DNA of 64,000 nt from UMGS1663 sp963621995 (GTDB lineage: Bacteria > Bacillota > Clostridia > TANB77 > CAG-508): the NCBI GenBank assembly GCA_963621995.1, contig CAVFFZ010000005.1:1-64000 (forward strand), written 5' to 3'. Positions 51,431 to 61,256 of the stretch are shown piece by piece. The position numbers and the translations under genes were made by a program. Position 1 is the stretch's first letter. Each line of letters starts with the position of its first letter. Below the pieces are notes generated by a model. That model was not told the DNA's origin. It searched no databases and worked only from the letters and a program-made list of their open reading frames with translations.

Positions 51431-53944
51431 ATGAAAAAAATTACAAAAAAAAGCATACTACAAAAGATAACAATTTCAATATTAAGCATAATGCTACTTT
51501 TTAATTTCATAGTGCCAACTTATTCTCATGCAGGACTAGGAGGAATATTAACTGATCCAATATTTGATTTTGTAGCGCTTTTGGGAGATACAATAATAGG
51601 ACTTGTACAAGGAGCTATGAACCTTTCTATTGGGGAAGAATTTTCCGCATCTAATAATGCATATATGGTAGATGTAGAAGATTTTAATACAGATTCGAAA
51701 TATGCAGATTTCAAAAAAACGGGAGACTCAAAGATTAAAAGAACGATAGATACATCAGAGTTAAATTTAGGTTGGAGTGGAAAAAGTTATCAAGTACCAC
51801 TATCAAGGTTAAGTCCAGAAGAAATTTTTGGTGGAAAAGTAGCTGCGCTTGATATTAATTTTATTAATCCTGATAAAGCAACTTGGGGAACTACAACAGA
51901 TTCAGAAGGAGAAGAAATTGTAGCAAGTTCTGCAGGACAATTGCAAAAGACAATAGCATCTTGGTATATTGCTCTTAGAAATTTATCAGTAGTAGGACTT
52001 TTATCAATATTAGTATATATAGGAATTAGAATTATATTATCAAGTAACTCGAATGATAAAGCAAAATATAAACAAATGCTTACGGACTGGCTAATAGCTT
52101 TATGTTTATTATTCTTTATGCATTATATAATGTCTTTTATAATAACCATGACAGAATCTATAACAACGGCAATATTGGGAAGCAGTAATGGAAATATAGC
52201 TGTTACTGTAAATTCTTCAAATAATGCAGCATCTACAGCATTTACGACAAATTTAATGGGATTTGCAAGATTTCAAATACAAAAAAATACGATATTAGAA
52301 AAATTTACATATCTTATAATATATGGATTTTTGCTATATTATACAATAATGTTTGCTTGGAAATATTTAAAAAGGATGGTAATGATGGCATTTTTAACTA
52401 TAATAGCACCATTAGTTGTACTTACATATCCAATAGATAAAATAAGTGACGGGAAAGCCCAAGCATTTGATTCATGGCTTAAAGAGTATATATTTAATGC
52501 GTTATTACAGCCTTTTCATTTAATTATTTATTATGTATTTGTACTTTCAGCAATGGATTTAGCAACAAATAATATTCTATATACAATAGTTGTTTTATGG
52601 TTTATACCAAAAGCAGAAGGAATATTACGTAAATTCTTTGGATTTGATAAGGCACCATCATTAGGAAGCACAATGGCAGGATTTGCAGGCGGATTAGGAT
52701 TTTCTAAATTAATGAGCGGAAAAGGTGGCTCAAAAGGAAAAACTTCAGGCGGAAATTCTTCAAATGAAGGAAACAAACCACCTAGATTTAATAAAGGTAC
52801 AAATGTAAATGATCTTCCAGGAGGTAGCGATAGTGCAGGAGAACAAGAAACACCAGATAATGATCAAGAAGTAGATAACCCATATGAACAACCAAATTAT
52901 GGAGAACAAGAAGGACAATTATCTCCAGAAGAAATGGCAGAACAAGATCCAAATTATATGTATATGCATCCTGAGTTATTTGATGATAGGAACAGCCAAA
53001 CTCCAGAATCATCACAACAAGCACAACAAGGACAACAGGCAAATCAAGGACAACAGGAAAATCAAGGACAACAGGCAAATCAAGGACAAGATGAATCAGA
53101 ACAACAAAGTGGTGATGATGATACAAAGGAAAAGAAAGAAAGCAAGATAAAGCAATATACAAAGAACGGGGTAAGAGGACATGGCGGAGCAGGGAATATG
53201 GCTAAAAGAGCAATTAAAGGAACAGCAAGATTTGCTACTAAAACAGCATTTACACTTGGTGGAGGTATGGCAGGTGCAATTTTAGGAGCAGCACAAGGAA
53301 AGGGAATATCTGGAATGGTATTAGGAGCATATGCCGGAGGAAAATCTGGAAATGTAGCTGCAAATCCTGTAATAGGACTAGGCGGAAAAGCATGGAATGC
53401 AGGAGAAAGAGTAGTAGGAGCAGTTGGTGCTGGAAAAGGAAATAGGGCGGCTACATTATTAGGAGGAACAGCACTAGGAAGAGAACTAGATTTAGCACAT
53501 GGAAATACAAAATTTCAAGATGCAGCTAGTTCAAAAGAAATAAAAACAAATAAAGATAATGTACAATATGTAAGAGATTATTTAACAGATAAAAATGGTG
53601 GTAGAGCACCATCAAATAAAGAAATTAAAGCGCAAATGAATTCATTAGATCCATATATTGAAAAAGGATTTAGTGATATAAAAGATATGATAAAATCACA
53701 AAAAGCAGCACAAAAACTAGGATTAAGTGACTCTCAAGCAGCAATTATAGCAGCTATAGGAAAGAAAAATAATATCACACCTGAAAGATTAAATGATGAT
53801 AAAAAAGCACAAGCAGATCGTAATAATTTAGTATATCAATTACAAGGAGCAGGAAATTCAAAAGAAAATGCTGAGAAGAGAGCAGATCTAGCAATGAACT
53901 ATTTGAAAGAAAAAGAGGGAGTAAAAAATAGTTCTAGAAAATAA
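51431..53944 (+). CDS. VirB6/TrbL-like multi-pass channel protein with glycine/glutamine-rich tail
   Basis: An 837-residue protein. A signal peptide (ISILSIMLLFNFIVPTYSHA) and an outer domain of about 130 residues come first. Six or so membrane helices (about 180-400) follow, including GLLSILVYIGIRIILSS and MVMMAFLTIIAPLVVLTYPI, as in VirB6/TrbL channel proteins. The C-terminal 400 residues are cytoplasmic: a glycine-rich stretch, a glutamine-rich repeat (QGQQANQGQQENQGQQ), a glycine/alanine region with hydrophobic GGMAGAILGAAQG segments, and a helical end. It shares an operon with VirB4 (15-bp gap). Confidence 0.78.
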   Translation: MKKITKKSILQKITISILSIMLLFNFIVPTYSHAGLGGILTDPIFDFVALLGDTIIGLVQGAMNLSIGEEFSASNNAYMVDVEDFNTDSKYADFKKTGDSKIKRTIDTSELNLGWSGKSYQVPLSRLSPEEIFGGKVAALDINFINPDKATWGTTTDSEGEEIVASSAGQLQKTIASWYIALRNLSVVGLLSILVYIGIRIILSSNSNDKAKYKQMLTDWLIALCLLFFMHYIMSFIITMTESITTAILGSSNGNIAVTVNSSNNAASTAFTTNLMGFARFQIQKNTILEKFTYLIIYGFLLYYTIMFAWKYLKRMVMMAFLTIIAPLVVLTYPIDKISDGKAQAFDSWLKEYIFNALLQPFHLIIYYVFVLSAMDLATNNILYTIVVLWFIPKAEGILRKFFGFDKAPSLGSTMAGFAGGLGFSKLMSGKGGSKGKTSGGNSSNEGNKPPRFNKGTNVNDLPGGSDSAGEQETPDNDQEVDNPYEQPNYGEQEGQLSPEEMAEQDPNYMYMHPELFDDRNSQTPESSQQAQQGQQANQGQQENQGQQANQGQDESEQQSGDDDTKEKKESKIKQYTKNGVRGHGGAGNMAKRAIKGTARFATKTAFTLGGGMAGAILGAAQGKGISGMVLGAYAGGKSGNVAANPVIGLGGKAWNAGERVVGAVGAGKGNRAATLLGGTALGRELDLAHGNTKFQDAASSKEIKTNKDNVQYVRDYLTDKNGGRAPSNKEIKAQMNSLDPYIEKGFSDIKDMIKSQKAAQKLGLSDSQAAIIAAIGKKNNITPERLNDDKKAQADRNNLVYQLQGAGNSKENAEKRADLAMNYLKEKEGVKNSSRK

Positions 53945-53967
53945 AAAAATGAGGAGGAGCAATTGCA

Positions 53968-54909
53968 ATGAATAAAATTATACGTTTTTGGAATCAAAAT
54001 AGAAAATCTATTGTGACTATAATGGTTGCAATTGCTTTTCTTCTTATTATTATCCAAGTACTAAATCAATTTGCAAAAAATAATAATGAAAAGAGTAGTG
54101 AAAAAACAAAAGAAATTGTAGAAGGGTTACCAACAAAATCTATTATAGGTGGACAAGATATTTCAGTAGAAACAACAAAGAACAATGTAGAAGAAATAGA
54201 AACTTTTATTAAAAAATGTAATAGTGGAGATATAGAAGGCGCATATAACATGCTTACAGATAATTGTAAAAATGTGCTTTTTGCGAACAAATTGGAAAAT
54301 TTTAAAGTAGGGTATTATGATATTATATTTTCTAGTAAAAGGACAGGAGACATAGAAAATTTTATAAGCAGTAATAAGAGATATACTTATAGAGTGAAAT
54401 TTTATGAAGATATGTTAGCTTCTGGAAGTACGCAAAATAAAGAATCATATCAAGATTATATTACAATAGATGAAAACATGTCTGCAGGAAAGCTAAGCAT
54501 AAATTCTTTAGTGTATACAAAAGAAATAAATAAAGAAAGTGAATTAAATGGAGTTAAAGTAATTGTATTATCCCAACAAATATATAAAGACTATGAAAAA
54601 TATGAAGTTAAATTTGAAAATACAACAAGTAACAGAATTTTAATAGACACAAGAACACAAACAAAATCTGTATACATTCTTGGAAGTAATGGGGTATCAT
54701 ATGGCTCTAATATTTCAGAAATATCAAGTTCTTTATGTGAAATACCAGCAAACTTCTATAGAACATATACAATAACGTTCAATAAAACATATAGTTCAGG
54801 AGTACAAACAAAAGGAATTGCGTTTACAGATATAGTACCAGATTATGAAACATATAAACAAAATACAAAAGATTATAATCAAAGATTAAGAATAAGTGTT
54901 TCTATGTAA
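53968..54909 (+). CDS. VirB8-like single-pass protein
   Basis: A 313-residue protein with a short cytoplasmic start, one membrane helix (IVTIMVAIAFLLIIIQVL, about 15-32) and an outer domain. IETFIKKCNSGDIEGAYNML (about 75-94) is the first helix pattern of NTF2-like folds, the fold of VirB8/TcpC outer domains. The second half is beta-rich and ends DYNQRLRISVSM. VirB8-like proteins form the periplasmic or wall-side scaffold of the channel. It is in the same operon, 23 bp after the VirB6-like gene. Confidence 0.65.
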   Translation: MNKIIRFWNQNRKSIVTIMVAIAFLLIIIQVLNQFAKNNNEKSSEKTKEIVEGLPTKSIIGGQDISVETTKNNVEEIETFIKKCNSGDIEGAYNMLTDNCKNVLFANKLENFKVGYYDIIFSSKRTGDIENFISSNKRYTYRVKFYEDMLASGSTQNKESYQDYITIDENMSAGKLSINSLVYTKEINKESELNGVKVIVLSQQIYKDYEKYEVKFENTTSNRILIDTRTQTKSVYILGSNGVSYGSNISEISSSLCEIPANFYRTYTITFNKTYSSGVQTKGIAFTDIVPDYETYKQNTKDYNQRLRISVSM

Positions 54910-54923
54910 AGGTGGTGGCGGGT

Positions 54924-57900
54924 ATGGAAAATAATGAAAAAACAAATATAGTAGAAAAAGCAAAAGAAGAAATAGAAGCTGCAAAACAAGATATAGAAAG
55001 TGTAAAAAAAATAGCTGCCAAATTAGCAACAGGAGGAAAATTAGGTGCAGCAAAAGAAGCTATAAAAATGGCTCTAAGGAATTTTAAAAGTAGGATAAAA
55101 AAATTTTTAATAGCAACTTTGATGAAATTATTACCAATTATTATAGCAGCTGTTATAGTAGCTGGAATAGTTAGTGCTATAAAAGACAAGATGGTAATGC
55201 TAATGGCCGGATTATCAAAAGTAGGAGGATTCTTTGTAGAGGCATGGCAATGGCTTACAAATGATTATTGGACAGATATAAACCAAAAAATTGAATATGT
55301 GGTTGATGCAAATACAGGAGAAACCTTAGGAACAGAAGAATCTATAAAACAAACATATGTAGATGATGAAACAGGATATATATATGATTATTACGGAAAT
55401 AGACATGATGAAGCTGGAAATATTTTAGATAGTAATGGAGAAATAAGAGAAATTACAACTAGAAGTTACACATTAGTAGATGAATATGTAAGAGAATTAG
55501 GAAATAATGGAGTATCAATAAAAGAACTACGCCTATTAGGAGATGCAAATTATGAAGATTATGATACTATTGAAAAACTACTAGAAGATGAAAATAATAA
55601 AGAATTGGTAGAAAAATATATAGCAGAATTCATAAGAGCAGATATTATTTCACAACAACCACATAGAAATATAAAAACAGAGGCAGTTGTGAATCCTAAT
55701 AATCAATATCAGGTTGATGGTGGAGTGTACTTTTACAGAAATATAAGAGATTCAGAATTAAAAGAAGAGGATTTTGATAAAGGTGAATATAATGAAAAAG
55801 ATGTAGAAGTAAATGAAAAAGATTACAAAAAAATGGAATATTTAACACCTGAAGAATTTATGAAAGTATTAGGAAAAGAAGGAAGTAGTTTATCAGATTT
55901 AGTAAGCAGTGGTGAGATTATAAAGACAAACAACAAATCTGTTGGAGAAGAATTAAGATATAGCTTTACAATAGATCCTGAGACAGAAAATATGGTTTTA
56001 TTGGAAATAAAAACAATAAATACCAAAGAGTCAGAAGTTGATAGTAAGTTAGGATGGCTACAAGGATTAGTAAAATGGTATAAAGAGACAACTTCTTCTA
56101 GCACAGAATATGAGTTAAAAGTGGTAGAAAAAGATTATAAAAGTCTAATTTCAAAATATACAATGCCATATGAATTTTTAATAAATCTTTGCGAAATAAC
56201 ACAAAATCCTGAATTTGTATATCATGTTGCATTGCTAGCAAGAGATACAAAAATAACATTAGTAATTCAAGATAATACAGTTCAAATAGTTGAGACGGAA
56301 GAAAAAGAAGATGATTGGGAAAAATGGAGAAACAGTGAAGAATCTGGAGGAAGCTTTGAAGGAGCTAGTTTAGAAGATTCTTGGACTAAAAAAAATAGAA
56401 AAGTAACGACAACTATAACCAATGCACCTGTATTAAGGATATATTCAGCAGATACTTGGAGCTTTTATGAAAAATTTAAATATACTAAAGATATAAAAGG
56501 AACTATCGATGATGGGGAAGTAATAACAACAACTTTTTCAAAACCATCAAAGTTATCACAACATGTGGAAGGACATTACGTGAACCAATATATGTCAGAT
56601 TCTTTTTCAGAATCAATATGGGAAGATGGATATTATTGGGACGAGTTTATAGTAGAAGAAAGAACGAAAACGCAAATTATTACTTCAGAAATTACATATA
56701 ATGAGGCAACAATAGCACAATCTGTTGAAAAATCTAAACAATTTTTAGGATTACTAATAAATGAAACAGGAGAGTGTAGTTATGATTGCTCAAGCGACAA
56801 AGTATCTACAATATATAATCCAATTGCATTATATTGTGCAAGAAACGCTGTATTTGACGATGTAAATAAAGAGTGTGGTAATAAAGTTAAATATAGAATT
56901 CCTAATATGACTATTACAGAAGAGCCATATAATAAACTAGTAAGTGGTATACAAATGTTATATGCAGCACTTCAATCAAATAGTACAGGATATAATGGAA
57001 AAAAACTAACTACAGAGGTTATAGATGATTCTGGTAAAGTAACTGAAGTTGAAGTGGATGAAAAAGATAGGTACAATTTACAAAAACAATATATGTCAGA
57101 GACTGATTATGAAAGTGCATATGTAGTAAAAATGCAAGGTCTTGTAGAGCATTTACAACATTTAATGACATTGCCAGATGAGGATGATTATAATCCAGAA
57201 TATTTAGAAGATAGTACCGAAGAAAATACTGAAGAAAATACTGAAGAAAATACCGAAGAAAATACCGAAGAAAATACGGAGGAAAATACAGAAGATAATA
57301 ATTATGAAGAAGAAATAATTTCAGGGGCAGAATTCTGGTGGCCACTAGATGAAAATGCAGCGTGTACAATAAGCTCATATTATGGAAAGAGAAAGGCACC
57401 AACAACGGGGGCTTCTACAGATCATAAGGGAATAGATATTGCAGCAAATCAAGGCACAGCAATTATAGCCTCTGCTGATGGAGTTGTAACAATAGCAGGT
57501 TATAGCAAAACAGCAGGAAATTGGATAGTAATAGATCATGAAAACGGTTATGTAACAAAGTATATGCATTGCCAAAGTATTTTAGTTTCACCAGGAGAAA
57601 GGGTAAGTAGGGGACAAGTTATAGGGTATGTAGGAAGTACTGGAAATTCAACGGGGCCACACTTACACTTCCAAATAGAATTTAATGGGGAACCTCAAAA
57701 TCCTTTGGATTATGTAAGTATGAAAACTAAAAGACCAACTGAAACAACTGAAGGAGAAAAGGTTACAGTAGATGATGCTACAAAATTAGATGTAATATAT
57801 GCAGTTGTTGCTACAGAATGTGCTGAGAATTATGATGGAGCATTAGCAGTTATATCATGTGTATTAAATAGATGTAATTCTTCTGCATGGGCTAATTGTG

Positions 57901-58148
57901 GGGGAAATGATCCATATAAACAAATAACGGCAAATATGCAATTTTCTTATGGAATTCCAAAATATAAAAATAATTATAAAAAATATTTGAATGGGAATGT
58001 ACCTTTTTATGTTAAACAAGCGGTGGATGATGCACTAAATGGAAAAAGAAATCATAATTATACAAGTTTTAGAACTAATTCTGCAGAAACTAGAAAAGCT
58101 CATCCAATGGGAACAGAGATAGGTGGAAACTGGTATTTTAATGAGTAA
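54924..58148 (+). CDS. Bifunctional wall hydrolase of the secretion system: M23 endopeptidase plus SleB-type (Hydrolase_2) domain
   Basis: A 1074-residue protein. A cytoplasmic coiled coil (1-60), one membrane helix (LLPIIIAAVIVAGIVSAI, about 72-89) and a large outer region of unknown fold (100-740) come first. A linker of EENT repeats (about 760-790) leads to an M23 domain: ISSYYGKRK, DHKGIDIAA and GPHLHFQIEF hold the zinc ligands. The C-terminus is a Hydrolase_2 domain: VVATECAENYDGALAVISCV ... EIGGNWYF, with the catalytic-type Glu in TECAE. Such proteins open the peptidoglycan for the channel (VirB1 function). The use of a spore-cortex-lytic-type domain for this is notable. ATG 54924 follows AGGTGG. 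Confidence 0.85.
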   Translation: MENNEKTNIVEKAKEEIEAAKQDIESVKKIAAKLATGGKLGAAKEAIKMALRNFKSRIKKFLIATLMKLLPIIIAAVIVAGIVSAIKDKMVMLMAGLSKVGGFFVEAWQWLTNDYWTDINQKIEYVVDANTGETLGTEESIKQTYVDDETGYIYDYYGNRHDEAGNILDSNGEIREITTRSYTLVDEYVRELGNNGVSIKELRLLGDANYEDYDTIEKLLEDENNKELVEKYIAEFIRADIISQQPHRNIKTEAVVNPNNQYQVDGGVYFYRNIRDSELKEEDFDKGEYNEKDVEVNEKDYKKMEYLTPEEFMKVLGKEGSSLSDLVSSGEIIKTNNKSVGEELRYSFTIDPETENMVLLEIKTINTKESEVDSKLGWLQGLVKWYKETTSSSTEYELKVVEKDYKSLISKYTMPYEFLINLCEITQNPEFVYHVALLARDTKITLVIQDNTVQIVETEEKEDDWEKWRNSEESGGSFEGASLEDSWTKKNRKVTTTITNAPVLRIYSADTWSFYEKFKYTKDIKGTIDDGEVITTTFSKPSKLSQHVEGHYVNQYMSDSFSESIWEDGYYWDEFIVEERTKTQIITSEITYNEATIAQSVEKSKQFLGLLINETGECSYDCSSDKVSTIYNPIALYCARNAVFDDVNKECGNKVKYRIPNMTITEEPYNKLVSGIQMLYAALQSNSTGYNGKKLTTEVIDDSGKVTEVEVDEKDRYNLQKQYMSETDYESAYVVKMQGLVEHLQHLMTLPDEDDYNPEYLEDSTEENTEENTEENTEENTEENTEENTEDNNYEEEIISGAEFWWPLDENAACTISSYYGKRKAPTTGASTDHKGIDIAANQGTAIIASADGVVTIAGYSKTAGNWIVIDHENGYVTKYMHCQSILVSPGERVSRGQVIGYVGSTGNSTGPHLHFQIEFNGEPQNPLDYVSMKTKRPTETTEGEKVTVDDATKLDVIYAVVATECAENYDGALAVISCVLNRCNSSAWANCGGNDPYKQITANMQFSYGIPKYKNNYKKYLNGNVPFYVKQAVDDALNGKRNHNYTSFRTNSAETRKAHPMGTEIGGNWYFNE
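57215..57296 (+). repeat. 12-bp coding tandem repeats (EENT linker)
   Basis: Seven units of gaagaaaatacc with C/T/G/A changes at the last base encode EENT repeats between the outer region and the M23 domain. Length variation between strains is likely. Confidence 0.85.
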
Positions 58149-58168
58149 AGTAAGAAGGGAGATTATAA

Positions 58169-59461
58169 ATGAATATAAAAAAATTAATTATTATTGTAAT
58201 TATATGTATTATTCTGCTTATTACACTTTTGCTTTTTATTTTAAATTTAAATAAACAAGTACCTGAAAACATTATATTTAGAGAAACAACAAAGGAAGAA
58301 TATGAAGAATACCTAAATAATACAGAATTTGAAAAGGTAAATAATTTAAAAGATTACCAAACTTTCTATACAGTTCTATCTTGCATAAATAAATATATTC
58401 GATATAATGAACAAAAAGATTTTCAAAATATGTACAATGTTCTTTCAGAGGAATATATAAGCGAAAATAATATAACAGTAAACAATATTGAACAAAAAGT
58501 AAAAATGTATAATAATGCAGAAACATTTACAGCAAAAGAAATATATGAATATAACAATAATGAAAATGTGTCTACTTATTTTATATATGGAAAGACAACA
58601 GAGGACAATTATGACAATGATAATCCTAAACAAGAAGAGCTTAATATAGTTGTGCAATTAGATAAATCCAATAGAACATTTGATATTATTTTAAATGAAA
58701 CTAAAGAACAAAGCAAAATTGCTAAGAAAACAGATTTAAAAGAAATAAAAAATGAAAGTACAAATGTATATGTAACAGTAAATAATGTTCAAGAAAAGCA
58801 AATAGGACTTATGTATTTAAGTGATTATAAAGATAATATGCTAAAAAATGTAGATAAAGCATATGAGCAACTTGATAACGACTATAAACAAAAAAGATAT
58901 TCTACAATAGAAGAATTTAAAAAATATATAAGTTCAAACACAGAGTTAACGTATATTACAGGTGTTCAATGTGAAGTAACTACGCAAGATGAAGCAAATA
59001 TATACACAGTAAAAGATCAATATGGAAATATATATATATTCAAAGAAACCGCTGTAATGGAATACACTGTACAGTTAGATGATTATACTATAAACAGCGA
59101 AGAATTTATTCAAGAATATGAAAGCTCAAAAAATAAGGATAAAGGAATTATGAACATAGATAGATTCTTTGAAATGATTAACATGCAAGATTATACTTCG
59201 GCCTATAATTTGTTAGACGAAAGTTTTAAAGAAACATATTTTAAAACACAAGCAGATTTTGAAAATTTTGTTAAACAATATATGTTTAGATATAATAAAG
59301 TTGAGTACAAAACATATTTAGACCAAATAGGAAGTTTACATATTTATGGAATTACATTAACAGATAGAACTAAAGAAAGTGATAAAGAAGTAAATTGTAA
59401 TATAATAATGAAATTATTAGAAGACACAAATTTTGTAATGTCATTTGAAATAACACAATAG
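58169..59461 (+). CDS. Single-pass protein with two NTF2-like-looking regions, type IV secretion operon
   Basis: A 430-residue protein with an N-terminal membrane helix (LIIIVIICIILLITLLLFIL, about 5-24) and an outer region I do not recognise firmly. CINKYIRYNEQKDFQNMYNV and later DRFFEMINMQDYTSAYNLL both have the helix pattern 'hydrophobic..(x)n..D(Y/F)..(A/M)YN.L' that opens NTF2-like domains; the protein at 53968 shows the same (GDIEGAYNML). It could be a second VirB8-like scaffold with two domains, as TcpC has. It is the last gene before a strong terminator, 20 bp after the wall hydrolase gene. Confidence 0.5.
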   Translation: MNIKKLIIIVIICIILLITLLLFILNLNKQVPENIIFRETTKEEYEEYLNNTEFEKVNNLKDYQTFYTVLSCINKYIRYNEQKDFQNMYNVLSEEYISENNITVNNIEQKVKMYNNAETFTAKEIYEYNNNENVSTYFIYGKTTEDNYDNDNPKQEELNIVVQLDKSNRTFDIILNETKEQSKIAKKTDLKEIKNESTNVYVTVNNVQEKQIGLMYLSDYKDNMLKNVDKAYEQLDNDYKQKRYSTIEEFKKYISSNTELTYITGVQCEVTTQDEANIYTVKDQYGNIYIFKETAVMEYTVQLDDYTINSEEFIQEYESSKNKDKGIMNIDRFFEMINMQDYTSAYNLLDESFKETYFKTQADFENFVKQYMFRYNKVEYKTYLDQIGSLHIYGITLTDRTKESDKEVNCNIIMKLLEDTNFVMSFEITQ

Positions 59462-59473
59462 CTTAAATATTAC

Positions 59474-59528
59474 GGAATCAAGAATTGGAGCAGTCAATAC
59501 TGTATAAAAATTCTTGATTCCATTTTTA
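59474..59528 (+). terminator. Terminator of the secretion apparatus operon
   Basis: Perfect 13-bp stem GGAATCAAGAATT/AATTCTTGATTCC with a 22-base loop, then ATTTTTATG. Confidence 0.8.
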
Positions 59529-59563
59529 TGTTATGCTATAATAATTCCGAAAGGAAAAGAAGT

Positions 59564-61123
59564 ATGGGAGAATTAATAGGAAAGGTATTTTTAGTAAAAA
59601 TAACAAAAAAAATAGGCGGTTGGTTTGTGGCAACAATAATAGATAAAAATCAACTTGTATACATAGAAGATAATGGAGATTATGTAGAAGAAGAATTAAT
59701 TAATACAATAGAAAAATGTGTTATTATAGATGTAAGAGAAAACCACTTAATAGGTTTTATTTTAAGTAATCGAAAGTTTATAAACACTATGCATAAAATA
59801 AACAATAAATTAAGAAATAGCAAAGAATACTTTAATGTTAAAGACATTTATTTAATACAAAGACTAAAAATTAAAGGCAAAGTATTAGGACTATATTTGG
59901 TAGATGAAGGGGAAATATCAAAACTATATATAGGAACAATAGAAATATGTACAATTGTAAATAAAATGATGGGTAACAATATACTATTTAAAGAAAATAC
60001 TTTAGAAAATCAACTTAAAGCTCAAATAAAAGATATTGTACAATCAGCAGATTTAAGCAAAAAAGAAATATCACTAAGACAAGAACAAGAAAAAGAAAAG
60101 AAACTAATAGAAAAAGCATTAGGGCTAGAACGAACAAATGAAATTACTAGAATTGTAACTTTAGATTTAAAACAAAAAATAAAAGAAGAAAGTGAAAAAC
60201 AAAATAAAAAGGTAATAAATGAAAACCAAAAACAAAATAGAACTGAAATAAAAAAAGAAAATACAATAAAAGATGTAAATATAAAACAGGAAATGGATAC
60301 AAAAGATAAAGTTACAGACATGAAAACACTGGGGCAAATTATTGAAAAATCAGGTAAAATGCCAAATATGGAAGACGCAAAATTTACTAAAATAGGAATT
60401 GTAGAATCTGTTGAAAGAGATAATTTGGTAAATGCAAAGGGAGAAAAGGAAAAAACAAATACAACAAGATATTCATTTGTAGCAATTACAAATGATAATA
60501 AGGTAGTGCCATTAGACTTAGACTTAGATAATACAGCAGGAGATAGTCCTAAAGAGCAAAATTATCAGGTTAGTCAAAAAGGAGAGGTCAAAAAGGATGA
60601 TGTGACATCTAGATATAAACTTGGAGAAGGAACTATTTCTGTAAAAAATGGAGAATATGGAGAACTTAGAGTATATCATTCACCTAGAAAAACTATAGGA
60701 GGAAAAGGAGTAGAAGGAAACCAAAATTTAGATAGAGAGTTAGAAACAAATAATGTATGGGAAATAAAGAAAGATGAAAGAGATTTAGCAGAAGAATTTG
60801 GAGACGGATATCGCAGTGTAGAAGAAGGTTACCAAGAAGCGGAAAAGCATGGAAAAGATGGTAAAGTAGAAGAAGGAGATTTAAAGATAGAAGATATAGA
60901 TGGAGATAAAAACACAAAATCCCATATACATGATGATGTGGACTATTCAAAATTAGCTATAAAATGGGGCTATTACAAAGATGGAGAACCAAATGATGCT
61001 AAAGCACAAAAGTTATTTGAAGAAAAGCGAAAAGAAAATCCTGATAAAGAAACAAAAGAAATTGTTGAAATGGTAACAGAGGATTTGGAAGAAGAAATAA
61101 GTAGCTCAAGAGACAGAAGATAG
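59564..61123 (+). CDS. Unrecognised hydrophilic protein beside the secretion operon
   Basis: A 519-residue protein with no signal or membrane helix, starting at ATG 59564 after AAAGGAAAAG; the frame from 59528 lacks a binding site. The first 150 residues look like a folded beta-rich domain (MGELIGKVFLVKITKKIGGW ... VIIDVRENHLIGFIL). A lysine/glutamate coiled coil (about 165-260) and a second, acidic domain follow (SRYKLGEGTISVKNGEYGEL, then many D/E/K). I do not recognise either domain. Its position after the apparatus operon suggests a cytoplasmic accessory factor or secreted substrate; this is inference. Confidence 0.5.
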   Translation: MGELIGKVFLVKITKKIGGWFVATIIDKNQLVYIEDNGDYVEEELINTIEKCVIIDVRENHLIGFILSNRKFINTMHKINNKLRNSKEYFNVKDIYLIQRLKIKGKVLGLYLVDEGEISKLYIGTIEICTIVNKMMGNNILFKENTLENQLKAQIKDIVQSADLSKKEISLRQEQEKEKKLIEKALGLERTNEITRIVTLDLKQKIKEESEKQNKKVINENQKQNRTEIKKENTIKDVNIKQEMDTKDKVTDMKTLGQIIEKSGKMPNMEDAKFTKIGIVESVERDNLVNAKGEKEKTNTTRYSFVAITNDNKVVPLDLDLDNTAGDSPKEQNYQVSQKGEVKKDDVTSRYKLGEGTISVKNGEYGELRVYHSPRKTIGGKGVEGNQNLDRELETNNVWEIKKDERDLAEEFGDGYRSVEEGYQEAEKHGKDGKVEEGDLKIEDIDGDKNTKSHIHDDVDYSKLAIKWGYYKDGEPNDAKAQKLFEEKRKENPDKETKEIVEMVTEDLEEEISSSRDRR

Positions 61124-61216
61124 TATAAATTATTTTATCTGCTTAGGCTTTAAAATTTAATGTAAGATAGATTAATCTGTTTAGTTAATAGAAAAAATAA
61201 TAAAATAGAAGAATAA

Positions 61217-61253
61217 AAAATCACCTTTTAAATATAATTTAGAAGGTGATTTT
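61217..61253 (+). promoter_or_regulatory. Hairpin that covers the ribosome binding site of the carboxypeptidase gene
   Basis: AAAATCACCTT (61217-61227) pairs exactly with AAGGTGATTTT (61243-61253), which contains the AAGGTG site for the TTG start at 61257. The hairpin could lower translation, or end the upstream transcript, though only four T residues follow. Confidence 0.55.
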
Positions 61254-61256
61254 AAG

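Noticed and set aside
52884..53150. Overlapping basic frame inside the VirB6-like gene
   Set aside because: It is a frame-shifted reading of the glutamine-rich repeat and has no start signal.
46393..61123. Complete integrative conjugative element
   Set aside because: No integrase, relaxase, coupling protein or attachment repeats were found between yfmH and the tRNA genes.
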